DNA from: Candidatus Eiseniibacteriota bacterium
GTDB taxonomy: Bacteria > Orphanbacterota > Orphanbacteria > Orphanbacterales > Orphanbacteraceae
Reading direction: 5' to 3'
NCBI GenBank assembly: GCA_024276995.1
Contig: JAJRWB010000014.1
Coordinates: 124,001 to 188,000 of the forward strand
Length of the DNA stretch: 64,000 bases
The notes beneath the pieces are model-generated. The model made no database searches. It saw only the letters and a program-made list of their open reading frames with translations, and was not told where the DNA came from. The position numbers and the translations under genes are program-made. Below are positions 44,602 to 52,778 of this stretch, piece by piece (positions within the stretch are counted from its first letter, which is position 1; each line of letters begins with the position of its first letter).

Positions 44602-45030
44602 TTGAAAACGCAGATGTTCCGCCGAGAAGACATCGATCGGCGGTGGTATGTGGTCGACGCCGGAGAAGCGGTTCTCGGCCGTCTCGCCACAAGGGTGGCG
44701 GACCAACTACGCGGGAAGAACTCCCCGAAGTTCACGCCCCACGACGATGTCGGCGACTTCGTGATCGTCGTAAACGCGGAAAAGGTGATCACCACGGGCA
44801 ACAAGGCGGCGGTGAAGTACTACCACAGCCACTCCGGGTTTCACGGCGGGGCGAAGCAGGTTTCGTACGAGGAGATGATCGAGCGTGCCCCCGAGCGTGT
44901 CATCATTCACGCCGTGAAGGGAATGCTCCCGAAGAACCGGCTCGGCCGGCGGCTTCTGAAGAAACTCTATGTCTACGCCGGACCGAAACACCCCCACGCG
45001 GCCCAAACACCGGAGCCGCTGACCGTCTGA
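44602..45030 (+). CDS. rplM: 50S ribosomal protein L13
   Basis: A 142-residue L13 of normal length. It shows [45 protein letters not shown] (split at DVG), [12 protein letters not shown] and the conserved [21 protein letters not shown] followed by HPHAAQ. The start is TTG at 44602 with AGGAGGG upstream; no ATG lies in frame nearby. It leads the rplM-rpsI pair. Confidence 0.97.
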   Translation: MKTQMFRREDIDRRWYVVDAGEAVLGRLATRVADQLRGKNSPKFTPHDDVGDFVIVVNAEKVITTGNKAAVKYYHSHSGFHGGAKQVSYEEMIERAPERVIIHAVKGMLPKNRLGRRLLKKLYVYAGPKHPHAAQTPEPLTV

Positions 45031-45071
45031 TTTCACCCCTCCCCGCGAGGGGAGAAGGAGGTAGAGAACCA

Positions 45072-45467
45072 TTGGAAAACGCGTTGTCCTATGACGCGAC
45101 GGGTCGAAGGAAATCCGCGACCGCCCGTGTCCGTCTCATGCCGGGCAGCGGGAAGCGTTCCGTCAACGGCAGGCCGATGAATGCGTTCTTTCTCCGTCAC
45201 GTGCTGCACCAGCTCGTGGAGGAGCCGTTCGTCGCCACCGGCCTCGCGGAGAATTACGACATGATCGCCACCGTTCGAGGCGGCGGCATGACCGGCCAGG
45301 CGGGGGCGATCCGTCTGGGCATCGCCCGAGCGCTCGTCAAGCTCGATGAATCGAATCGCCGGCCCCTCCGTTCCGCGGGACTTCTCACCCGAGATCCGCG
45401 GGAGAAGGAACGGAAGAAGTACGGTCTCGCCGGCGCCCGCAAGCGCTACCAGTTCTCGAAGCGTTAA
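45072..45467 (+). CDS. rpsI: 30S ribosomal protein S9
   Basis: A 131-residue S9. It carries [50 protein letters not shown] and the C-terminal [18 protein letters not shown] whose last residues reach the P-site tRNA. The start is TTG at 45072 with AGGAGG about 10 nt upstream; a reading from far upstream runs through rplM in another frame and is rejected. Confidence 0.97.
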   Translation: MENALSYDATGRRKSATARVRLMPGSGKRSVNGRPMNAFFLRHVLHQLVEEPFVATGLAENYDMIATVRGGGMTGQAGAIRLGIARALVKLDESNRRPLRSAGLLTRDPREKERKKYGLAGARKRYQFSKR

Positions 45468-45572
45468 GCTTCATATTACACACGCCCTTCGATCCGGACC
45501 CGGGTCCCCGTTCGGGGCGGTTTCGGAGTGGAAGAGGGCGGAGGAACAACCGTTCAGGAGGTACCACACCCC

Positions 45573-46340
45573 GTGAGTAAAGTAACGATCAACGACCTGC
45601 TCGAGGCGGGAGTCCACTTCGGACACCAGACGCGCAGGTGGAATCCGAAGATGAAGCCGTACATCTTCATCGAAAGAAACGGCATCTACATCATCGATTT
45701 GAAGAAAACGCTCTCCTCCCTCGAACAGGCATGCCGGGAAGCGAGCCGCGTGGTTCGCGCGGGACGCTCCGTCCTCTTCGTCGGGACGAAGCGCCAGGCG
45801 AAGGAGATCGTCACCGAGTGCGCCGCCTCGTGCGGCATGCACTACGTGAACGAGAGGTGGTTCGGCGGCATGCTCACCAACTTCCAGACGATCCGCAAGA
45901 GAGCCGATTACTACGAGAGTCTTCTCAAGATGAAGGAAGAGGGGAAGTTCAGTCTCTTCTCGAAGAAAGAGGCTCTCATCATGGATAAGAAAGCGGCGAA
46001 GCTCGAGAAGGTCTTCAAGGGCGTGTGCGACATGAGGGAGCTTCCGGGCATCCTGTTCGTGGTGGACACGAGGAAGGAACATCTCGCCATACGCGAGGCG
46101 AACCGTCTCGGCATCCCGGTGATCGGCCTCGTCGACACGAACGCCGACCCCGATCCGATCGATTTTCCCATTCCCGGGAACGACGACGCCCTCCGGTCGA
46201 TCAAGCTGATCGCCCAGACGATCACCGACACGGTGCTCGAAGCGCGCGAGGCTCTCGGCAAGGAGAAGAGCGAGGCCGCCGAGGGCGGCGACGAAACGGC
46301 GGGGGAAGTGGAGGCGGCGGCACCGACCTCCCCGGCGTAG
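45573..46340 (+). CDS. rpsB: 30S ribosomal protein S2
   Basis: A 255-residue S2. It begins (V)SKVTINDLLEAGVHFGHQTRRWNPKM in two adjacent conserved blocks, and has GTKRQAKEIV, NERWFGGMLTNFQTI and IPVIGLVDTNADPDPIDFPIPGND. A 25-residue Ala/Glu-rich tail follows. The start is GTG at 45573, with AGGAGG 11 nt upstream. The 105-nt leader holds the repeats GGACCCGGGTCC and CCCCGTTCGGGG, which may serve S2 autoregulation. Confidence 0.97.
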   Translation: MSKVTINDLLEAGVHFGHQTRRWNPKMKPYIFIERNGIYIIDLKKTLSSLEQACREASRVVRAGRSVLFVGTKRQAKEIVTECAASCGMHYVNERWFGGMLTNFQTIRKRADYYESLLKMKEEGKFSLFSKKEALIMDKKAAKLEKVFKGVCDMRELPGILFVVDTRKEHLAIREANRLGIPVIGLVDTNADPDPIDFPIPGNDDALRSIKLIAQTITDTVLEAREALGKEKSEAAEGGDETAGEVEAAAPTSPA

Positions 46341-46395
46341 CGACGCGTTCGAGCTTCATGGAAAATCGCAACGAACAGGATGAAAGGATCCGGTA

Positions 46396-46989
46396 ATGGG
46401 AATCAACGCGACACAGGTGAAATCCCTTCGGGATAAAACCGGTGCGGGCTTCATGGACTGCAAGAAGGCACTCAGCGAAACGGGGGGCGACGAAGAGAAG
46501 GCCCTCGAGATGCTCCGCAAGATGGGCGTCGCCTCGGCGGCGAAAAAGTCGGCGCGAACCGCCAACGAGGGGGTCGTCTTTTCCTATATCCATCCGGGGG
46601 CGAAGATCGGCGTTCTCCTGGAAGTGAACTGCGAGACCGATTTCGTGGCGAAGACGGACAACTTCCTGAACCTCGTCAAGGACGTGGCGATGCACGTGGC
46701 GGCCACCGACCCGATGGTCGTCCGCCGCGAGGAGATGCCGCCCGAGGCGATCGAGAAGGAGAAGGATTTTCTCGTTTCCCAAGCGAGGGAGAGCGGCAAA
46801 CCGGAGGCGGTGATCGAAAAGATGATCCAAGGCCGGCTCGACAAGTTCTACGCCGAGAACGCCCTTCTCGAGCAGCCGTTCGTGAAGGATCCCAAGAAGA
46901 CAGTGGGCGATCTGGTCACGGAGGGGATCGCGCAGCTCGGTGAGAATATCGTGGTGCGCCGGTTCGTGCGATTCCAGCTCGGGGCCTGA
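46396..46989 (+). CDS. tsf: Elongation factor Ts (short form)
   Basis: The nucleotide exchange factor for EF-Tu. The UBA-like N-terminal domain shows QVKSLRDKTGAGFMDCKKAL, and the core VNCETDFVAKTDNF contacts EF-Tu. At 197 residues it is the compact form with a single core subdomain, as in Thermus, rather than the roughly 280-residue E. coli type. It follows rpsB by 55 nt, the standard pair. Confidence 0.97.
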   Translation: MGINATQVKSLRDKTGAGFMDCKKALSETGGDEEKALEMLRKMGVASAAKKSARTANEGVVFSYIHPGAKIGVLLEVNCETDFVAKTDNFLNLVKDVAMHVAATDPMVVRREEMPPEAIEKEKDFLVSQARESGKPEAVIEKMIQGRLDKFYAENALLEQPFVKDPKKTVGDLVTEGIAQLGENIVVRRFVRFQLGA

Positions 46990-47005
46990 AACGGGAGCGT
47001 GAGCT

Positions 47006-47722
47006 GTGGCGGACCGATACGGTAGAATCATACTGAAGATGTCGGGCGAGGCGCTGGGGGGACCGGCGAGGAGCGGCATCGACGGTGCCGCGGTTTCGGC
47101 GCTCGCCGAGTCGCTGGGGGGCGCGCGCGCATCGGGTGTGCAGATCGGCGTCGTCGTCGGCGGCGGCAACATGCTGCGAGGGCGGAGCGACCGGTGGGAG
47201 GGGATGGAGCGAACCACCGTCGATCAGATGGGTATGCTCGCTACGTGCATCAACGTCCTCGCGTTGCGCGAGGCGCTTCATGCGATCGATATTCCCGCGA
47301 CCGTTTTTTCCGCCATCGATGTGAGAAGCGTTCTCGATCCGTACTCGACCGCCGCGGCGAACGCCGCCCTCGAAAGGGGAGACGTCGTCCTTTTCGCCGG
47401 GGGGACGGGCAACCCGTTCTTTTCCACCGACAGCGCCGCCGCGCTGCGGTCGTGCGAGCTGAAGGCGGATGCCCTCCTGAAAGGGACACGCGTCGACGGG
47501 GTCTACGACGAAGATCCGGAAAGATCTTCGACGGCAACGCGATTCGAATCAATCCGTTATCAGGATGTTATCGAGAAAGACCTGAAAGTGATGGACCTCA
47601 CCGCTTTCGCCCTTTGCCGGGAGAACGGGATCCCCGTGATCGTCTTCAAGCTCGAGGGAGACAACCTCGCCCGTGTCCTCCGGGGGGAAGAAGTCGGAAC
47701 AACGGTAAAGGAGACGATCTGA
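47006..47722 (+). CDS. pyrH: Uridylate kinase
   Basis: A 238-residue amino-acid-kinase-fold UMP kinase that makes UDP. Motifs: RIILKMSGEALGG, IGVVVGGGNMLRG, TVDQMGMLATCINVLAL, VLFAGGTGNPFFSTDSAAALR and GTRVDGVYDEDPE. The GTG start at 47006 lies 16 nt after tsf. It is followed immediately by frr. Confidence 0.97.
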   Translation: MADRYGRIILKMSGEALGGPARSGIDGAAVSALAESLGGARASGVQIGVVVGGGNMLRGRSDRWEGMERTTVDQMGMLATCINVLALREALHAIDIPATVFSAIDVRSVLDPYSTAAANAALERGDVVLFAGGTGNPFFSTDSAAALRSCELKADALLKGTRVDGVYDEDPERSSTATRFESIRYQDVIEKDLKVMDLTAFALCRENGIPVIVFKLEGDNLARVLRGEEVGTTVKETI

Positions 47723-48283
47723 ATGTCATCCGAAGCACTGCTGGCCGGCACCGAGGAGAAGATGCGCAAGACGGTGGAGAGCCTGTCGAGGGAGCTCGCC
47801 GGAATCCGTACGGGCAAGGCGAACCCGAACCTGCTCGACCCGATCCGGGTGGACTATTACGGGACGCCGACGCCGCTGCGACAGCTGGCGAACGTATCGG
47901 CGCCCGAGCCGCGGCTGATGGTGATCCAGCCGTTCGATAGGACGGCCATCGCCGATATCGAAAAGGGGATCCAGAAATCGTCCCTCGGGTTGAACCCGTC
48001 GAACGACGGCAACGTGATCCGGATCCCGATCCCGGCGCTCACCGAGGAGCGGCGCAAGGAGCTGAGCAAGCTCGTGAAGAAGATCGGCGAGACGAGCAAA
48101 GTGGCGGTGCGCAACATCCGCCGGGATGCGAACAACGATTTGAAGAAGATGGAGAAGGAAGGGAAGCTCCGCGAGGACGAATCGGGGATGGACCAGAAAG
48201 AGGTCCAGAATTTGACCGACAAGTACATCGCGGAGGTGGATAGGTTGGTGACCCGGAAGGAGGCGGAAGTCCTGGAGGTGTAG
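47723..48283 (+). CDS. frr: Ribosome recycling factor
   Basis: A 186-residue factor that, with EF-G, splits post-termination ribosomes. It has the three-helix bundle pattern with LAGIRTGKANPNLLDPIRVDYYG, PLRQLANVSAPEPRLMVIQPFD and VAVRNIRRDANNDLKKMEKEG. The ATG starts at the base following the pyrH stop. Length is typical. Confidence 0.98.
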   Translation: MSSEALLAGTEEKMRKTVESLSRELAGIRTGKANPNLLDPIRVDYYGTPTPLRQLANVSAPEPRLMVIQPFDRTAIADIEKGIQKSSLGLNPSNDGNVIRIPIPALTEERRKELSKLVKKIGETSKVAVRNIRRDANNDLKKMEKEGKLREDESGMDQKEVQNLTDKYIAEVDRLVTRKEAEVLEV

Positions 48284-48311
48284 TCTCTCCTCCCGGACCC
48301 GTGAAAGCAGC

Positions 48312-49085
48312 TTGGAAGAAGAACGCAGACCGGTCGAAGATCCCGTGGCGGAAATCCTGGCTCGCGGAAACGTCCCGCGCCATGTGGCGGTGATCATGGA
48401 CGGGAACGGCCGCTGGGCGAACAGGCGTGACCTGCCACGCATCGCGGGACATCATGCGGCGATCGAGTCGGTGCGCGCTTCGGTGCGCGCCGCGTGCCGG
48501 GCGAAGCTCGAAGTACTCAGCCTTTTCACGTTTTCCATCGAGAACTGGGGGCGGCCGCTGAGCGAAGTCGACGCGCTGATGGCGCTCCTTGTGGAGACGA
48601 TCCCGGACGAGGTCCCGGAACTGATGAAGAACAACGTTCGCCTCCACGTGGTCGGGCGATTGAACGATCTTCCCGCCGAGGTGCAGGCCACCCTCGAGCA
48701 GGCGTGCGAGGCGCTGTCGGGGAACTCGGGATTGAACCTGATCCTGGCGCTCTCCTACGGCGGCCAGGCGGAGATCGTCGATGCCGTCCGTGCCATCGCC
48801 GAGCGTGTCGCCGCGGGAGATCTCCGCCCCGCCGATATCGACGAGGACGTGATCCAGAGTATGCTTTACACGGCAAAGTTCCCGAATCCCGACCTCCTCA
48901 TCCGAACGAGCGGGGAGAGGAGAATCTCCAATTTCTATCTCTGGCAGCTCGCCTACGCCGAGCTCTGGTTCACCCCGGTGCTCTGGCCGGATTTCCGCGG
49001 GGCACATCTCTATCGTGCCATCCTCGACTACCAGGAACGGGAACGCCGATTCGGCGGAGTCACCGCCGCTTCGAGACAAGCGTAA
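48312..49085 (+). CDS. uppS: Isoprenyl transferase (undecaprenyl diphosphate synthase)
   Basis: A 257-residue cis-prenyltransferase that makes the C55 lipid carrier for peptidoglycan and other glycans. Motifs: HVAVIMDGNGRWA, LSLFTFSIENWGRP, LALSYGGQAEIVDA and DLLIRTSGERRISNF with WQLAYAELWF. The start is TTG at 48312. It overlaps cdsA by 71 nt, so the two are coupled in the lipid-precursor part of the operon. Confidence 0.96.
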   Translation: MEEERRPVEDPVAEILARGNVPRHVAVIMDGNGRWANRRDLPRIAGHHAAIESVRASVRAACRAKLEVLSLFTFSIENWGRPLSEVDALMALLVETIPDEVPELMKNNVRLHVVGRLNDLPAEVQATLEQACEALSGNSGLNLILALSYGGQAEIVDAVRAIAERVAAGDLRPADIDEDVIQSMLYTAKFPNPDLLIRTSGERRISNFYLWQLAYAELWFTPVLWPDFRGAHLYRAILDYQERERRFGGVTAASRQA

Positions 49086-49938
49086 CCGCCGGGAGGGCCT
49101 TTCTTTCCGGGTCCTCTCCGCGCTCCTCTTCCTCCCGCCGTTCATCCTGATCACCCGCGCGGGATCGTATCCGTTCTCCCTGCTCGCCGGGGCGGTTTCC
49201 CTCCTCGCCACTTGGGAGCTCTACCGCCTCCTTTCCGCCGATGGGGTCGGCCCTCTCCTTCCCATGGGGCTCGCCGCGTCCGGGGCGGTCACCACCTTTC
49301 TGTTTTTCGGGCGCTATCAGGCGCTTCTTGTCACAGGGGCCGTCTTTATCGCCATCGTGCTCGTAGCGTTGTCGGCGATGAAAAGCCGCCGATTCATCCC
49401 TGCGACGACGGGCGCGGTGTTCGCCCTCCTTTACGGATCGCTTCTGCCCGGCCATCTCGTCCTGATCCGCGAGTTTCCGCGATCGAGCGGATCGGCGCTG
49501 CCGTACGGCGAGGGTGCCTCCCTCATCTTTCTCCTCTTCCTCATCGTGTGGGGGTGCGATACGGGGGCCTACTTCACAGGGCGCGCCTTCGGGCGAAGAA
49601 AACTCGCCCCCTCGATCAGCCCGGGAAAGACGGTGGAAGGGGCGGTTGGAGGAGTGGTCACAGCCGTGCTCGGCGCATGGGGGGGGGCGGCGTTCCTTCT
49701 TCCGGGCATGAGATCGGCGGACGTCCTCCTCCTCGGGACGAGCACGGCGCTCGTCGCCCAAACCGGCGATCTGGTGGAATCGCTTCTCAAGCGGCGCGCC
49801 CGGACGAAAGATTCCGGTGGCTGGATCCCGGGGCACGGCGGGGTTCTCGATCGCTTCGACAGCCTGATTCTCGCCGCACCGTTTTTTTACTATTATATCC
49901 GTTTCTCCCCCTTCGGATGGCCCGGAGCGGCACGATGA
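49015..49938 (+). CDS. cdsA: Phosphatidate cytidylyltransferase
   Basis: A 307-residue membrane enzyme that makes CDP-diacylglycerol for phospholipid synthesis. Several membrane helices precede the signature SPGKTVEGAVGG and DSGGWIPGHGGVLDRFDSL, the CDS consensus (S-x-x-K-R-x-x-K-D-x-x-x-x-x-P-G-H-G-G-x-x-D-R-x-D in most members). The first about 28 residues, coded inside uppS, are polar and not conserved-looking, so the true start may be later; GTG 49015 is the only canonical candidate seen. Confidence 0.92.
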   Translation: MPSSTTRNGNADSAESPPLRDKRNRREGLSFRVLSALLFLPPFILITRAGSYPFSLLAGAVSLLATWELYRLLSADGVGPLLPMGLAASGAVTTFLFFGRYQALLVTGAVFIAIVLVALSAMKSRRFIPATTGAVFALLYGSLLPGHLVLIREFPRSSGSALPYGEGASLIFLLFLIVWGCDTGAYFTGRAFGRRKLAPSISPGKTVEGAVGGVVTAVLGAWGGAAFLLPGMRSADVLLLGTSTALVAQTGDLVESLLKRRARTKDSGGWIPGHGGVLDRFDSLILAAPFFYYYIRFSPFGWPGAAR

Positions 49939-51128
49939 GCGTAACGACGATCACCCTCCTCGGCTCCACCGGATCGATCGGGCGGAGCACCCTCGACGTG
50001 GTGAGGGACGATCCCCGCCGATTCCGCGTGGCGGCGCTCGGCGCGGGGGGAAATGATCTCGATACGCTCGAAAGACAGGTCCGGGAGTTCTCGCCGCGCC
50101 GGGTGGCGGTCGCCGGCGAAGCGGCGGCGGAGGAGTTGTCCCGCCGCCTCGGCCGCCGCCGACCGGAAGTGGCCGCCGGTCCGGATGCGATCGCCGCGCT
50201 CGCGGCGGACAACTCGTCCGATTGCCTCGTGAACGCCATCGTCGGTGCGGCGGGTCTTGGCTCGACCCTCGCGGCGATCGGCGCGGTGAAACGGATCTGC
50301 CTCGCCAACAAGGAAAGCCTCGTGGCGGCCGGCACCGTGGTGATGGACCGCATAGAGCGGGAGGGGACGGAGCTGATCCCGATCGACAGCGAACATTCCG
50401 CCCTCCACCAGTGTCTCGACGGGAGGAAGCGGGAGGGGATCGCCCGCCTCGTTCTTACCGCCTCGGGAGGGCCTTTTCGGAAGCTCTCCGCCGCGAGCAT
50501 CGCTTCGGCGAGCGTCGGCGACGCCCTCGCCCACCCGACGTGGAAGATGGGGCGAAAAATCAGTATCGATTCGGCGACATTGATGAACAAGGGCCTCGAG
50601 GTGATCGAGGCGATGCATCTTTTCCGCTTCCCTGCCGATAGAATCGATGTGGTGATCCACCCCGAGAGCGTGATCCACTCGATGGTGGAGTTCAACGATG
50701 GATCGATCCTGGCACAGCTGGGTGAAACCGATATGAGACACCCCGTTCGATACGCCCTCTCCTACCCGGAAAGGATGTCCGCGCGCGGGAGCTTCGACCT
50801 GACGGCCATGGGACCGCTCACCTTCGAGGCTGTCGACAAGAAACGTTTTCCCTGCCTCGCGATCGCCCTCGACGCCGCGAGGAAGGGCGGGACCGCGCCG
50901 GCGGTGATGAACGCGGCGAACGAGGTGGCGGTGGGGGCGTTTCTCGAAGAGACGATCCCTTTCGGCGCGATTCCGACTATAATCAGGGATACGCTGGGCG
51001 TCGTTCCCTTCATCGAATCGCCCACTCTCGACGATCTGCTCGGCGCGGACCTCGCAGCGCGGGCCGAGGCGGATCGCCGGGTGAAGAACGGCGTCGAGGA
51101 AGAGGCGGTCCGCCGCCGGAAAGGATAG
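49935..51128 (+). CDS. dxr: 1-deoxy-D-xylulose-5-phosphate reductoisomerase
   Basis: A 397-residue enzyme making MEP in the non-mevalonate isoprenoid pathway, which supplies UppS. NADPH binds at ITLLGSTGSIGRSTLDV. Active-site motifs are LANKESLVAAG, IPIDSEHSALHQCL, LTASGGPF and SATLMNKGLEVIEA, with KFPCLAIALDAA-like KRFPCLAIALDAA near the end. ATG 49935 overlaps the cdsA stop (ATGA). Confidence 0.97.
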   Translation: MSVTTITLLGSTGSIGRSTLDVVRDDPRRFRVAALGAGGNDLDTLERQVREFSPRRVAVAGEAAAEELSRRLGRRRPEVAAGPDAIAALAADNSSDCLVNAIVGAAGLGSTLAAIGAVKRICLANKESLVAAGTVVMDRIEREGTELIPIDSEHSALHQCLDGRKREGIARLVLTASGGPFRKLSAASIASASVGDALAHPTWKMGRKISIDSATLMNKGLEVIEAMHLFRFPADRIDVVIHPESVIHSMVEFNDGSILAQLGETDMRHPVRYALSYPERMSARGSFDLTAMGPLTFEAVDKKRFPCLAIALDAARKGGTAPAVMNAANEVAVGAFLEETIPFGAIPTIIRDTLGVVPFIESPTLDDLLGADLAARAEADRRVKNGVEEEAVRRRKG

Positions 51129-51138
51129 ACGGCTCTTC

Positions 51139-52431
51139 ATGTTGACCTATATCTTCTCGTTCATCTTAGTCATCGGCGTCCTCGTCTTCTTCCACGAACT
51201 GGGGCATTTCCTCGTGGCGAAACGCTCCGGCATCCGGGTGGAAGCGTTCTCCATCGGTTTCGGCAAGCCGATCGTCGCGCTTCGTCGCGGCGACACGGAA
51301 TACAGGGTTTCGTGGATCCCCTTCGGAGGGTATGTGAAGATGTCCGGCGAAGACCCGGAAGATTGCGAGGGGGACGAACCGTGGCGCTTCCATAAGAAGA
51401 GCGTGCCGGTGCGTTCGGCGGTGATACTCGCCGGACCTGTTGCGAACATCGTGCTGGCGGTTCTTCTGTATGCGCTGATCTTCCGCGTGTGGGGCGTTCC
51501 CGTGTCGGTGAGCGGCGAGATCGGGTACGTAGGACCCGGGACGCCCGCCGAAGAGGCGGGGCTTCGGGTGGGCGATACCGTCGTCGACGTCGACGGCATA
51601 CCCGTATCGAACTTCGACGATCTCTTCGATCGAATCTCCGAGCGTGTCGGAACGGTCATACCCCTCGGCGTCGAGCGCGACGGCGAGCGGGTCACCGTGT
51701 CGCTCGACCTTCCACGCGGGGAGGCGGTCGGCATTCTCGAGGAGAGCGAAAGCCGCGTGGGGAGCGTGATCGCCGGCGGACCGGCCGACCGTCTCGGGCT
51801 GAAGCGGGGCGATACGATCACGGCGGTGAACGGGACGGCCGTTACGCGCTGGAGCGCCTTGAGATCGACCCTCGAAAAGGCCGTCGATGGGGAAGTGGAG
51901 ATCCGCTGGACGAGAAACGGCGAGTCGATCACCGGCCGGGTGGCCCCCGACGTGATCGAGGAGAAGGGGGTGGATGGAACGGTGAAGAAGATCGCGAAGC
52001 TCCAGATCAAGCCGTACCAGCCGATGAAGCGGCTCGGCACGGTGGAATCGGTGATTCAAGGGACGCAGAGGACGACTTTCGTGGTGCGCAGCGTCTTCGC
52101 CTTTCTCAAGGTCGTCTTCACGGGGCACGCTTCGAGGGAGATGGTGGGTGGGCCGGTGCAGATCTTCCAGGTATCGGGCCAGCAGGCGAAGGAAGGGTTC
52201 GACAAGCTGCTCCTCCTTATGGCGTTCCTTTCCGTGCAACTCGGCATCCTGAACCTGCTGCCGATCCCGGTGCTCGACGGGGGACACATGGTATTCCTCG
52301 CCGCCGAGGCGATCCGCCGCAAGCCGCTGTCGATCAACCAGCGCGCTCTCTTGCAACAGATCGGGCTGATCGTGATCCTCGGCCTCATGGCGACGGTCAC
52401 CGTTTTCGACGTGGGGAGGCTCCTACCCTGA
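51139..52431 (+). CDS. rseP: RIP metalloprotease RseP (site-2 protease)
   Basis: A 430-residue intramembrane zinc protease that releases envelope-stress or signal-peptide substrates. HExxH lies in FFHELGHFLVAKRSG in the first helix. Two PDZ domains follow (EIGYVGPGTPAEEAGLRVGD and VIAGGPADRLGLKRGD). The third metal ligand lies in LLPIPVLDGGHMVF. It is the last plus-strand gene of the rplM-to-rseP run; a divergent lipoprotein gene ends 8 nt after it. Confidence 0.96.
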   Translation: MLTYIFSFILVIGVLVFFHELGHFLVAKRSGIRVEAFSIGFGKPIVALRRGDTEYRVSWIPFGGYVKMSGEDPEDCEGDEPWRFHKKSVPVRSAVILAGPVANIVLAVLLYALIFRVWGVPVSVSGEIGYVGPGTPAEEAGLRVGDTVVDVDGIPVSNFDDLFDRISERVGTVIPLGVERDGERVTVSLDLPRGEAVGILEESESRVGSVIAGGPADRLGLKRGDTITAVNGTAVTRWSALRSTLEKAVDGEVEIRWTRNGESITGRVAPDVIEEKGVDGTVKKIAKLQIKPYQPMKRLGTVESVIQGTQRTTFVVRSVFAFLKVVFTGHASREMVGGPVQIFQVSGQQAKEGFDKLLLLMAFLSVQLGILNLLPIPVLDGGHMVFLAAEAIRRKPLSINQRALLQQIGLIVILGLMATVTVFDVGRLLP

Positions 52432-52439
52432 AAAGGTGA

Positions 52440-52718
52440 TCAGTGGATGAGCGAAGCGAGGGAGTCGATCCGTGCGCTCCAGCATTCCGGATCGGAGATC
52501 ATCTCCTCCACGAGAAGCGATTCCACCACGTCCTCTCCTCCGAGGGAGTCGATCGTTCTCGCCAGCGCCGACCTCTTCTCGGCGTCCCCTTCCCGGCCGG
52601 GAACGCCGAGTTCGATCAAGGCGCCGTAGACCGTTTCGAGCCGGTCGCTCTGCGGCTCATTCCCCTGTCCGCACGAGAGGATGAGCGCGGTGAGGATACC
52701 TGCCAGAATTCTTTTCAC
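52440..52718 (-). CDS. Small lipoprotein divergent from the TamA-like gene
   Basis: A 92-residue protein. GTG at 52718 with AGGGG 9 nt upstream gives (M)KRILAGILTALILSC, a lipoprotein signal peptide with lipobox ILSC at residue 15. The mature part is an 80-residue acidic, helical domain (LETVYGALIELGVPGREGD, ESLLVEEMISDPECW). An ATG at 52751 lies inside its own -10 element and is excluded. I do not recognise a family. Position suggests a possible link to outer-membrane assembly. Confidence 0.75.
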   Translation of the reverse strand: MKRILAGILTALILSCGQGNEPQSDRLETVYGALIELGVPGREGDAEKRSALARTIDSLGGEDVVESLLVEEMISDPECWSARIDSLASLIH

Positions 52719-52749
52719 GCTGATTCGCCCCTGTTCCGATTTACACGCC

Positions 52750-52778
52750 ATTATGATATCTGTGGAACCATGACTCAA
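52750..52778 (-). promoter_or_regulatory. Promoter of the small lipoprotein
   Basis: On the minus strand TTGAGT (52778-52773) and CATAAT (52755-52750) are 17 nt apart. The plus strand of the same bases reads TATGAT at 52752-52757, a possible -10 for the divergent TamA-like gene, so the two genes may share overlapping promoters. Confidence 0.6.

Noticed and set aside
52719-52751. ATG at 52751 as start of the small lipoprotein
   Set aside because: It lies within the -10 element of the gene's own promoter, and GTG 52718 has a well-spaced ribosome-binding site and gives a canonical lipoprotein signal peptide.
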